Of a stretch of DNA of 48,218 nucleotides, positions 8,001 through 14,245 are shown piece by piece (position 1 is the stretch's first letter; every line of letters begins with the position of its first letter). The stretch lies in the NCBI GenBank assembly GCA_964501335.1, contig CAZCTC010000060.1, forward strand, positions 1-48,218, read 5' to 3'. The notes below the pieces were generated by a model. The model was not told the DNA's origin. It did not search any database and saw nothing but the letters and a program-made list of their open reading frames with translations. The position numbers were made by a program, and so were the translations under genes. This DNA comes from CAZCTC01 sp964501335 (GTDB lineage Bacteria; Chloroflexota; Anaerolineae; B4-G1; SLSP01).

Positions 8001-9951
8001 CATCCAGCAGAACTCCTACGATACCGTCGTCCGCGGCGCTACCTTTAACGCCACCACCGGCGAGTTCTCCATTCCCGCCCGCACGGCCGCCGTCTTCGTC
8101 GATACCACCGCCGACGGCTTCACCGCCCTCACCGCCCCCGACTGGGTAGGCTCGATGTCCCCCGACGGGGGAATCAGCAGCCAACGCGAACTGAACAGTC
8201 CCGGCAGCCTCACGGTCTACGCCCAGGTCTTCAAGCAAAATGTGACCGGCAGCGCCAACAACAGCGACGGCAGCCGACTCAACTGTTACATCCATTGGGG
8301 TCGTTACGGCGGCGAATGGAGCGATGTGCCGATGGCCTTCAACGCCTTCTTCACCGCCAATACGGCCAATGACGAATATTTCGGCGCCATTCCCACCGTC
8401 GATCTGCCCGTCGGTACCTACGGCTACACGGTCTACTGCACCGGCGCCGGCAATCCGGCCGCCAAAGTCTGGCGCACCGGCGACGACGGCATCCTTTCTG
8501 TGACGCCGCCCGCCGAACCCGACATCGTCGCCCCCACCAACCGCCACGGCGTCTACGTTCACCTCTTCGAGTGGTCCTGGAACGACATCGCCAAAGAATG
8601 TCCCTATCTGGGCCGCAAAGGTTACACCGCCGTCCAGGTCTCCCCGCCCATGGAACATATCCAGGGCCATCAATGGTGGACGCGCTATCAGGTGGTCAGC
8701 TATCTGCTCACCCAGAGCCGCAGCGGCACCCTGGCGCAGTTCCAGCAAATGATCACCGCCTGTAACACCGCCGGCGTGGATATCTACGTCGATGCCGTCA
8801 TCAACCATATGACGGCCATGACCGGCACCGGATCGGCCGGCAGCACCTTCTCCAAATACATCTACCCCACCGTCCCCTACACGGAGGCCAACTTTCACGC
8901 CGCCTGCGACATCGAAACCTATACCAACCGTAAACAGGTTCAGACCTGCCAGTTGCTGGGCCTCGCCGACCTGAACTACGACAACCTCGACACCCAGAAC
9001 AAAGTCGTCGCCTACCTGAACAACCTCCTGGCGATGGGCGTAAAGGGCTTCCGCGTCGACGGCAGCAAACATATCTTCACCTACGACCTGGAGCGGGTGA
9101 TCGATAAACTCAACGGCCAGCCCTACATCTACCAGGAAGTCATCGAAGACCCGGCCGAACCGATGAAGGGCTACGAATACTTCCTCAATGGGGATATGAA
9201 CGACTTCAACTACGAATACGGCCTCGCCCATGCCTTCAAAGGCGGCGGCAATCTGGCCGGGTTGAAGAACTTCGCCTCGGGCAGCGACTTCGTTCCCTCC
9301 AACTTCGCCGCCGTCTTCACCAACAACCACGACGATCAACGCTCCCGTCCCAATATGGCCGTCCATTACAAGGACGATACCTACGATCTGGCCAATATCT
9401 TCATGCTGGCCTGGCCTTACGGCTACCCGCAGGTGATGTCCAGCTACTACTTCACCGATTCGGAACAGGGCCCGCCCGCGCTTAGCGTCTACAACGGATC
9501 GGAAGGCACCAACGATGCCCCGGCTCGCTGCGGCGACAGCGTCAATTGGGTCTGCGAACACCGCCGCACCGGCATCGCCAATATGGTTCAATTCCGCAAC
9601 GTCACCGCCGACGAACCGATCGTCGAATGGTGGGACAACAGCGCCAACCAGATCGCCTTCGGCCGGGGGGATAAAGGTTACGTCGCCATCAACCGCGAAG
9701 GCGCCACCCTCACCCGTGACTTCCAGACCGGCATGGCTCCGGGAGCCTACTGCGACGTCATCCATGGCGAACTGCTTTCCAACGGCACCGCCTGCACCGG
9801 CCCCGTCATCACCGTCACCGTCAGCGGCAGGATCGTCAACCAGAGCATAACCGCCTTGAATGCCTTCGCCATCCATACCGGCGCCAAAATCGGCAACGCC
9901 CCCACCTATCCCTACAAAGTCTTCCTGCCGATCACCCTGCGCCGCTCCTGA
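5083..9951 (+). CDS. Secreted amylopullulanase (pullulanase plus alpha-amylase, two GH13 domains)
   Basis: A 1622-residue exported enzyme for starch- or pullulan-like alpha-glucans. A signal peptide (1 to about 30, ending near PTAAA) precedes a beta-sandwich starch-binding-like module (about 34-140). Next come pullulanase N-terminal and CBM48-like regions and a GH13 pullulanase catalytic domain with nucleophile Asp613 (DGFRFDLMN), acid Glu650 (YGEGWDFG) and Asp774 (SKHDNET). A second copy of the N-terminal module (about 1025-1135, again starting WVGxMxPxGG) leads into an alpha-amylase GH13 domain with Asp1326 (GFRVDGSKH), Glu1352 (YIYQEVIED) and Asp1417 (FTNNHDDQR). All six catalytic acids are present, so both domains should be active. 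The protein ends in YKVFLPITLRRS, a tail resembling that of the beta-helix protein at 21304. ATG 5083 (GAGGAGG upstream, start of the signal peptide) is chosen over the in-frame TTG at 5047. Confidence 0.93.
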   Translation: MKVSYLRLSMVMLLALGLILVAAVSPTAAALGWVGDMFPVGGSTTEIRRGDAGGFTVYVQVYKSGVTEGAGAGPGIQCYLHWGIPGRTWTDQAMIYNVDKGNNDEYKATLATGALAAGTYGFTTYCTDGTPYWQSAGDGFLYIWDPVQPADAKAIWLDKTTIAWGGPAAETYRLVYAVNGGGVDLATSPSITLTVDGTAAGYPAFPNTTGKTALRITGSDMALIPTLLKSQLVLAAYTNTTLLRSTGVQLQGALDDLYSYDGELGAIYNNGIPTLKLWAPTARSVTLHRYASATATISTTEPMTTIPGTGVWIITGTAAWDKQYYLYEVEVYAPTTHQVERNLVTDPYAVNLSQNSLRSQMLDLYNDASLKPTGWDTVTKPSVAAPEDITVYEVHVRDFSIQDTTVLAADRGTFRAFTYDGRNGRTLSNGMRHLKQLAAAGLTHIHLMPAFDYASVEENPAARTDPDPALLATYPASSTQQQAAVSTTRKVDSFNWGYDPYHYGVPEGSFATSQNDTARIREFREMVQRLNENGMRVVMDMVYNHTAAGAQEPYSVLDKIVPGYYYRYDTNGIPQNSSCCSDTATEFHMMEKLMVDTLVLWAKAYKVDGFRFDLMNLHTVENMLAVKSAMRALTVTTDGVDGNQIYLYGEGWDFGSAAGKGLHYAKQTNMAGSGIGTFNDKLRDAAHGGYSTNTPQLYQQGFINGLSYDWNGATYDNRYLDNLKFEMDRIRVGLAGELSTYQFRNSYNEKKQGSDYGGYTADPQEAVNYVSKHDNETLFDNNIFKAPADTTMAERVRIQNLGLSVVGLAQGVPFFDLGSDMLRSKSLDRNSYDSGDWFNKIDFTYQSNNFGVGLPPNWDNSGRWGIMAPLLANNSLKPGNADILATVNHFSETLRIRKSSPLFRLRTAAEINQRIKFYGTGDAPIIVMSISDVVTPDLDSNYERIIVLINAGTSTQPFTVNEFAGNTHIQLHPIQQNSYDTVVRGATFNATTGEFSIPARTAAVFVDTTADGFTALTAPDWVGSMSPDGGISSQRELNSPGSLTVYAQVFKQNVTGSANNSDGSRLNCYIHWGRYGGEWSDVPMAFNAFFTANTANDEYFGAIPTVDLPVGTYGYTVYCTGAGNPAAKVWRTGDDGILSVTPPAEPDIVAPTNRHGVYVHLFEWSWNDIAKECPYLGRKGYTAVQVSPPMEHIQGHQWWTRYQVVSYLLTQSRSGTLAQFQQMITACNTAGVDIYVDAVINHMTAMTGTGSAGSTFSKYIYPTVPYTEANFHAACDIETYTNRKQVQTCQLLGLADLNYDNLDTQNKVVAYLNNLLAMGVKGFRVDGSKHIFTYDLERVIDKLNGQPYIYQEVIEDPAEPMKGYEYFLNGDMNDFNYEYGLAHAFKGGGNLAGLKNFASGSDFVPSNFAAVFTNNHDDQRSRPNMAVHYKDDTYDLANIFMLAWPYGYPQVMSSYYFTDSEQGPPALSVYNGSEGTNDAPARCGDSVNWVCEHRRTGIANMVQFRNVTADEPIVEWWDNSANQIAFGRGDKGYVAINREGATLTRDFQTGMAPGAYCDVIHGELLSNGTACTGPVITVTVSGRIVNQSITALNAFAIHTGAKIGNAPTYPYKVFLPITLRRS

Positions 9952-9976
9952 AAAAGCGGGAGAATTTCTGGGACCA

Positions 9977-10047
9977 GGGGCGGCCACAGCGGGCCGCCCC
10001 TACGAAAAGACCCATCCCTGTAGAGGCGCCCCTGCGTGGGCGCCCTA
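9977..10047. repeat. Paired GC palindromes, copy 1
   Basis: GGGGCGGCC, short spacer, GGGCCGCCCCTAC (9977-10003), then TGTAGAGGCGCCCCTGCGTG with GGCGCCC (10019-10047). The same pair in the same order is at 26627-26692. Confidence 0.7.
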
Positions 10048-10048
10048 A

Positions 10049-10165
10049 GAAAAGCCTATGTTTTCGCGGGCTTCAGAAAGCCCGCGAAAACATAAATAAA
10101 AAAAATTTCTTCCTCCATCCCGCGCGGTGTACCTTACCGGTAAACCGCCTTTTGCGGGACGCAAA
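10049..10165 (-). repeat. Bipartite hairpin element, reverse orientation
   Basis: Read on the minus strand: GTCCCGC (from 10160) pairs with GCGGGAT (ending 10117), and between them an inner GCGGT/ACCGC stem-loop is well formed. Next come GGAGGAAGAAA, a T-rich linker and the 36-nt hairpin (10058-10093, arms ATGTTTTCGCGGGCTT), then AGGCTTTTC. The 5' stem is the best paired of all copies. It lies just upstream of the four-helix gene pair and could be in its leader. Confidence 0.75.
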
Positions 10166-10188
10166 AACACAAACTTTTGGAGGTAACG

Positions 10189-10743
10189 ATGCCTAAATTT
10201 ATCCCTCGTAAAGTCATGGTCCTGGTCGCACTGATCCTTTTACCGCTTTCCGCCATCCTGACCGGCTGGTGGATCTTCACCGACAGCGGAATCTACCACT
10301 TTCTCACCACCCTGCTCGGCAATACCTCGACCATGCAAGGCCTCAGCGCCATCTTCACCCTGCTCATCAACCTGATCTTCGTCCTGATCGTCGTCTTCGC
10401 CATGCGCCTCTTCGCCAGGGACATGCCGTCGCTTTCCCAACAGCTCGGCACCGAAGCCGCCATCATGAAAGGGCCGGGCACCCTGGAAGAAAAAATGGCC
10501 AAACTGCAACAGATCGAAGCCGCCCATGATGCCGCCCACCCCGATGCCGCCGCCGGCAAAGAAAAAGCCGTCGCCGTCGGCATCATCACCTTAGGCATCG
10601 CCCTGGTCATCGTCGGCGGCGCCTCTGTATTGCTGACCAACGGCGACATCTTCGTCTTCCAAATCGTCCTGGTCCTCTCCGGCATCATCTCAACCGTCGT
10701 GGGATTTGTACGCCTGGTATCCAACAAAACCCGCACATCGTAA
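10189..10743 (+). CDS. Four-helix membrane protein, tandem copy A
   Basis: 184 residues, no recognised family. Four hydrophobic segments (about 9-31, 47-70, 122-146, 153-174) flank a cytosolic-looking helical loop containing KGPGTLEEKMAKLQQIEA. ATG 10189 has GGAGG at 10179-10183. The in-frame ATG at 10177 lies upstream of that site and is not used here. The next gene is a clear paralogue starting 5 bases after this stop, so the two are probably co-transcribed and translationally coupled. Confidence 0.8.
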   Translation: MPKFIPRKVMVLVALILLPLSAILTGWWIFTDSGIYHFLTTLLGNTSTMQGLSAIFTLLINLIFVLIVVFAMRLFARDMPSLSQQLGTEAAIMKGPGTLEEKMAKLQQIEAAHDAAHPDAAAGKEKAVAVGIITLGIALVIVGGASVLLTNGDIFVFQIVLVLSGIISTVVGFVRLVSNKTRTS

Positions 10744-10748
10744 AAACT

Positions 10749-11306
10749 ATGCCGAAATTTATCCCTCATAAACTCCTGATGCAGATCGGACTGCTCCTCT
10801 TACCGCTCGCCGTCGTCCTCACCGCCTATGGAGCCGGCACCGACAGCGGCCTCTACCACGTTCTCGCCACGCAGTTCGGCAATTCAGCGAACCTACAGCT
10901 CAACAGCGCCTTGCTCACCCTGCTCATCAACCTGATCTCGGTTCTGATCATCGTCGTCGTCATGAGCCTCTTCACCATCAAAACACCGGTGACCGCCGCC
11001 TACAACGAAGCCAAAACCGCGGTCCTCAAAGGGCCGGGCACATGGGAAGAAAAGATGGTCGCCGTACGCAAACTCGAATCCGAACAGCAGGCCGCCGATC
11101 CCGAAACCGCCGGCCTCCGACAAAAAGCCCTCGCCGTCGCCATCATCACGGCAGGCATCGCCATGACAGCCGCCGGCGGCATCTCCATACTCATCACCAT
11201 GGGAAAATACATCTTCGAATTCCAGATCATCCTGACCCTGACGGGCATAGGCATGACCATCGGGGGCCTTATACAGCTGATTACGGGAAAAAAGGTTACA
11301 AGATAA
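10749..11306 (+). CDS. Four-helix membrane protein, tandem copy B
   Basis: 185 residues, paralogue of the preceding gene. Both start MPKFIPxK and share TDSGxYH, TLLINLIxVLI, KGPGTxEEKM and a fourth-helix pattern at the same spacing. No good ribosome site of its own is seen in the 5-base gap, which fits coupling to copy A. The divergence of the loop between helices 2 and 3 suggests an old duplication and perhaps a heteromeric complex. Function unknown. Confidence 0.8.
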   Translation: MPKFIPHKLLMQIGLLLLPLAVVLTAYGAGTDSGLYHVLATQFGNSANLQLNSALLTLLINLISVLIIVVVMSLFTIKTPVTAAYNEAKTAVLKGPGTWEEKMVAVRKLESEQQAADPETAGLRQKALAVAIITAGIAMTAAGGISILITMGKYIFEFQIILTLTGIGMTIGGLIQLITGKKVTR

Positions 11307-11646
11307 CACTCTACGCAGTCAGCCCGAAAAACACGTAAAAGAAAAAACCTTTTTTCGGGTACTCACTGTCGCATATAGCTTAAGGAGCCTGATATGGCCC
11401 CCTGCTGCCCTCCTAATCAGGTAACTCAAGGCGTCGTGCCAGTATAGCCCCGGCCCTATAACGTCCCGCAAAAAATATTTTCTCCGTAAGATACGCCGCG
11501 CGGGATAGCAGGAGAGAGTTATTTTTATTCATAATTTCGGCGGCTTGGGAAAGCCGCCGAAATTATGGGCTTTTTTCCAGACTATCCGCACAGATCGAGA
11601 GGTTTCGACTTGCGCGGGCCTTCATTCGCATAGATTTACGTTCCCA
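11307..11646. other. Gap with one full hairpin element
   Basis: Apart from the element described next, it contains AAAAAACCTTTTTT (11342-11355) and the segment GAGCCTGATATGGCCCCCTG (from 11384). That segment recurs at 32095 and appears to be a far-5' module of the same repeat family. Confidence 0.6.
11446..11580 (+). repeat. Bipartite hairpin element, best full-length copy
   Basis: Modules in order: GCCCCGGCCCTATAA; CGTCCCGC (11462-11469) pairing with GCGGGAT (11500-11506) around TTTTCTCCGTAAGAT; AGGAGAGAG plus T-rich linker; the 36-nt hairpin ATAATTTCGGCGGCTT, loop GGGA, exact complement (11531-11566, extended by a C-G pair); GGGCTTTTTTCCAGACTAT. Upstream similarity to the copy at 28035 reaches back to about 11428. 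Confidence 0.8.
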
Positions 11647-11675
11647 TTGCAATTTACAATAAAAATATTTATAAT
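11647..11675 (+). promoter_or_regulatory. Promoter for the 166-residue gene
   Basis: TTGCAA (11647-11652), 17-bp spacer, TATAAT (11670-11675), then GGAGG at 11696 and ATG at 11706. One of the best promoters in the window. Confidence 0.65.
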
Positions 11676-11705
11676 GTATTTATCTTCCTATAATAGGAGG
11701 CAGTG

Positions 11706-12206
11706 ATGGTTACGCACCGTGTGACGGCTGTATTAGCGGAGACCGATCGGCAATTTATTATGGACTCCATCGCCGCCATTAAGAGTCGATTATCATTCCT
11801 TATCAAACTGACCCCCGATGAACGCAAATCTATCCTCAGACTGGCCGAAAGAAACGAAGGCTTTGTCGCCAAATGCCTGGAAGTGGCCGCTCAAAACCCG
11901 GATATCTTTCCCGCTTCATTCGATCTCGAAGAGATGCGCCGCGACATAAAACTCTACGAAGAACTTCGCACCCTCATCCTGGCCATGAACCAGCTCCTGG
12001 AACTCATGAACGACACCAGCATTCAGGTCGGCGGAGAGGTCAACACTGCCGCATTCACCATCTACAGCTATGTAAAAGCCGCCGGTCGGGGCAAAGCCTA
12101 TGAAACCCTGGCGCAATCCCGAAAACATCGCACTCCCCGGAAAACCAAACAGACCGAAGACAGCGAAACCAGGAAAGGCAATCCCCCCGATACAACATCC
12201 CAATAG
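11706..12206 (+). CDS. Uncharacterised helical protein
   Basis: 166 residues, mostly amphipathic helix and soluble. Features include IAAIKSRLSFLIKLTPDERKS, FVAKCLEVAAQNPDIFPASF, EMRRDIKLYEELRTLI and NTAAFTIYSYVKAAGRG. I recall similar small bacterial proteins of unknown function with the L-TP(D/E)ER-K and QNPD motifs, but cannot name the family with certainty. The tail after about residue 135 is charged, low-complexity and probably disordered. The start is ATG 11706 (GTG 11703 is equally possible), right behind AGGAGG. It has its own promoter and a strong terminator downstream, so it looks monocistronic. Confidence 0.75.
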   Translation: MVTHRVTAVLAETDRQFIMDSIAAIKSRLSFLIKLTPDERKSILRLAERNEGFVAKCLEVAAQNPDIFPASFDLEEMRRDIKLYEELRTLILAMNQLLELMNDTSIQVGGEVNTAAFTIYSYVKAAGRGKAYETLAQSRKHRTPRKTKQTEDSETRKGNPPDTTSQ

Positions 12207-12337
12207 CACATTCCAGGATCAAAAAGCTTCCCACCAGATTTAGAAGGTCTTATTTGCGGTTTACACAGATTCCTAACGGCTTTAAAGAGGTTCAAAACCT
12301 CTTTCATGAGCACAGCAGTTTCATAACAGACCTCGCA

Positions 12338-12381
12338 AACCTCTTTAATGAGGTCTGTCCACCTCATTAAAGAGGTTTTTT
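12338..12381 (+). terminator. Rho-independent terminator
   Basis: AACCTCTTTAATGAGGT (12338-12354), loop CTGTCC, exact complement ACCTCATTAAAGAGGTT (12361-12377), ending in a run of six T (12376-12381). A 17-bp perfect stem placed after the 166-residue gene. Confidence 0.85.
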
Positions 12382-12439
12382 ATGTCCCCCCGCACCTTAA
12401 AACCTTAACCATAACGGCTCGGACCTGATTAAAGCGTTG

Positions 12440-12568
12440 TACGGGTATGGCCCCGGCATTGTAGCCTCCCGCACAGGGTGCATTCCCTGTAAGAAACGAC
12501 GCGCCGGATGGGGGGAGAAAGTTTTTTGTTTATTTTTTCGCGCGCCGCAGACGGCGCGCGAAAAAATA
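12440..12568 (+). repeat. Bipartite hairpin element
   Basis: CCCCGGCATTGTAGCCTCCC module, then GCGCCGGATGGGGGGAGAAAG, T-rich linker and the 36-nt hairpin (12532-12567, arms ATTTTTTCGCGCGCC, loop GCAGAC). The 3' module is missing: the 21/22-bp array begins at the base after the hairpin, so one repeat interrupted or grew from the other. Confidence 0.75.
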
Positions 12569-12952
12569 GTCCCATTCATCAGGTCCAGGACCTCATTCAT
12601 AAGGTTGCGGACCTGATGAATAAGGTTCCCGACGTGATTCAATAGGTTTCCTGACCTGATCAATCAGGTTCCCGACCTGATTCAATAGGTCCCCTGACCT
12701 GATCAATCAGGTTCCCGACCTGATTCAATAGGTCTCCTGACCTGATCAATCAGGTTCCCGACCTGATTCAATAGGTCCCCTGACCTGATCAATCAGGTTC
12801 CCGACCTGATTCAATAGGTCCCTGACCTGATTAATCAGGTTCCCGACCTGATTCAATAGGTCCCTGACCCTAATCAATTACGTTTTAAACCTGATGAATC
12901 AGATCCGCGACCCAATTCGAGAGGTCCGGGAAGTCATTCAAAAGGTCCCGCG
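12568..12952. repeat. Tandem array of about eighteen 21/22-bp units
   Basis: Units begin (consensus GACCTGATTCAATAGGT or GACCTGATCAATCAGGT followed by CCC) at 12568, 12589, 12610, 12631, 12653, 12674, 12696, 12717, 12739, 12760, 12782, 12803, 12824, 12845, 12866, 12888, 12909, 12930 and 12952. The central part alternates 21 and 22 bp as a 43-bp higher-order unit and is nearly invariant, while both ends are degenerate. Many units contain a CCTGAT/ATCAGG dyad. The mean spacing (about 21.3 bp) is close to two DNA turns. Confidence 0.9.
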
Positions 12953-12982
12953 ACCTAAAAATTCACTCTCAGGAGGTAAAAA

Positions 12983-13747
12983 ATGCGCAACCGAACGTTA
13001 CAAATAATCGCCGTCGTCCTCAGTATCGTGGTCACCATCGTCATCAATATCCTGGCCAATGCCTTGCCCCTCAACGGACTGAACACCGGGCAGATCTCCG
13101 ACCGCTTCCAGGTCTACTTTGTCCCCGCGGGTTATGTATTCTCCATCTGGGGATTGATCTACCTCGGGCTGATTGCCTTCGCCATCTTCCAGGCCCTGCC
13201 CGAACAACGAAACAATCCACGCCTGAACGCCGCCGGCTGGTGGATCGTCCTCAGCGGAATCGCCAACTGCACCTGGATTTTCCTCTGGCATTATGAACAA
13301 TTCCCCTGGACCGTCCTGGTCATGCTGGTCTTGCTTGCCTCACTCATCCTCACCTACTTAAAACTCCGCATCGGAAGGGAATCGGTCTCTACGGCGGAAA
13401 GATGGGGCGCTCACGTCCCCTTCAGCATCTATCTGGGATGGATCACGGTCGCCACCATCGCCAATATCAGCGATCTGCTTTACTACTGGAAATGGGACGG
13501 TTGGGGTATCGCTCCGGAAATCTGGACCGTCATCATGCTGGGAGCCGCCGTAATCATCACGGCATGGGTAAATATCACCCGCCGCGACCTGGCCTACTCG
13601 CTGGTGATCCTGTGGGCGCTGGTCGGCATCGCCGTCAAACAGGCCGCCGTGCCTCTGGTCATGACTTCCACCTGGATTGCTTTCGCGCTGGTGGCTTTGG
13701 TAACCCTGTGGTTCTCAATTCTGCGCTATAAAATGCCGAAAGTTTAA
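12983..13747 (+). CDS. TspO/MBR-type tryptophan-rich membrane protein
   Basis: 254 residues with about seven to eight hydrophobic segments, rich in Trp. The N-terminal half has the TspO-like pattern FVPAGYVFSIWGLIYLGL, then WWIVLSGIANCTWIFLWHY and PFSIYLGWITVATIANISD. It belongs to the longer (about 250-residue) bacterial branch of tryptophan-rich sensory proteins rather than the five-helix 160-residue TspO. Classical TspO binds tetrapyrroles and cholesterol; the ligand of the long form is not established here. AGGAGG precedes the ATG with normal spacing. It is alone, and the repeat array ends about 25 bases before its start. Confidence 0.82.
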   Translation: MRNRTLQIIAVVLSIVVTIVINILANALPLNGLNTGQISDRFQVYFVPAGYVFSIWGLIYLGLIAFAIFQALPEQRNNPRLNAAGWWIVLSGIANCTWIFLWHYEQFPWTVLVMLVLLASLILTYLKLRIGRESVSTAERWGAHVPFSIYLGWITVATIANISDLLYYWKWDGWGIAPEIWTVIMLGAAVIITAWVNITRRDLAYSLVILWALVGIAVKQAAVPLVMTSTWIAFALVALVTLWFSILRYKMPKV

Positions 13748-13759
13748 CGACCACACTCT

Positions 13760-13890
13760 CTACCGGCAGAGTTCCCGGGAACCAGGGTCGCCGAATAGAG
13801 CATTTTTTCTATGAGCTGAAACACGCAAGATGGGGGAAGAGAGATTTTTTCTTTATTTTTTCGCGCGCCGCAGACGGCGCGCGAAAAAAT
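13760..13890 (+). repeat. Hairpin element with eroded 5' part
   Basis: The 36-nt hairpin at 13855-13890 (arms ATTTTTTCGCGCGCC, loop GCAGAC) is perfect. CAAGATGGGGGAAGAGAG and the T-rich linker precede it, but the TCCCGC arm is replaced by unrelated sequence. Confidence 0.75.
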
Positions 13891-13929
13891 GATCCGAACG
13901 GTTGTTTATTAGCATGGATCAAAAATGTT

Positions 13930-14060
13930 TTTACATCCCGCTACAGGTACTTTCCTGGTAAAAAGCGCCGCGCGAGATGGTCAGAGAGTATTATTTTTAT
14001 TCATATTTTCGGCGGCTTCAAAAAGCCGCCGAAAATATGGACTTTTTTCCCAGACTAACC
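13930..14060 (+). repeat. Bipartite hairpin element
   Basis: TCCCGC (13936-13941) with GCGCGAGAT opposite, an inner stem-loop around TTTCCTGGTAAAAA, CAGAGAG, T-rich linker, then the hairpin 14003-14038 (arms ATATTTTCGGCGGCTT, loop CAAA) and GGACTTTTTTCCCAGACTAA. Confidence 0.75.
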
Positions 14061-14086
14061 AGACGGCACGCGAAAAACGGGCTTTT

Positions 14087-14166
14087 TTACGTTTTACGTT
14101 TCACGTTTTCCCCATCATGTTTCACGTTTTCCCCATCACGTTTTACGTTTCGCGCTTTATGTTTTA
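14087..14166. repeat. ACGTTTY heptamer tract, copy 1
   Basis: Degenerate runs of TTTTACG/TTTCACG interrupted by CCCCATC. The same word is repeated at 19361-19394 and 22700-22723. Confidence 0.7.
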
Positions 14167-14170
14167 CCTC

Positions 14171-14199
14171 TTGACTTCCCTTCTATCTACCTTTATACT
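14171..14199 (+). promoter_or_regulatory. Promoter of the GntR/glycyl radical operon
   Basis: TTGACT (14171-14176), exactly 17 bp, TATACT (14194-14199). Predicted transcription start near 14206, 40 bases before ATG 14246. Confidence 0.65.
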
Positions 14200-14212
14200 T
14201 AAATTCGGCTGC

Positions 14213-14223
14213 TGGTTTTACCA
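14213..14223. promoter_or_regulatory. Candidate FadR-subfamily GntR operator
   Basis: TGGTTTTACCA matches the FadR-subfamily operator pattern TNGTNNNACNA at every fixed base and extends by one pair (CTGGT-TTT-ACCAG). It starts 13 bases after the -10 box, over the predicted start of transcription of the FadR-type regulator gene itself, so autorepression is the simplest reading. Confidence 0.6.
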
Positions 14224-14245
14224 GATTTCACACATAGGACCACGC

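Larger units (their letters stand above)
12207..12982. other. 776-bp gene-free region: terminator, hairpin element, repeat array
   Basis: No gene on either strand. It contains a 9-bp stem AAAGAGGTT/AACCTCTTT (12284-12304), the terminator at 12338-12381, a hairpin element (12440-12568) and directly abutting it a 21/22-bp repeat array up to the ribosome site of the TspO-like gene. No convincing promoter for that gene was found outside the array. Confidence 0.7.
13748..14170. other. Gap with two hairpin elements and an ACGTTTY tract
   Basis: No gene. An open frame from 13925 is continuous with the GntR gene but crosses a hairpin element and lies upstream of the gene's promoter, so it is not counted as coding. 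Confidence 0.7.

Noticed and set aside
11446..11580. Cobalamin riboswitch
   Set aside because: GTCCCGCA followed by GTAAG is reminiscent of the B12-box region, but the conserved B12 box and the regular neighbours are missing, and copies do not precede B12 genes.
12568..12952. CRISPR array
   Set aside because: The 21/22-bp repeats follow each other without unique spacers, and the nearby cas6e is 19 kb away. No direct repeat-spacer pattern exists anywhere in the window.
12230..12955. Coiled-coil gene on the minus strand
   Set aside because: The 22-bp units shift the frame every second repeat and stops interrupt it. At best a relic.
13925..14245. N-terminal extension of the GntR regulator
   Set aside because: It translates a hairpin element and the ACGTTTY tract and lies upstream of a near-consensus promoter.
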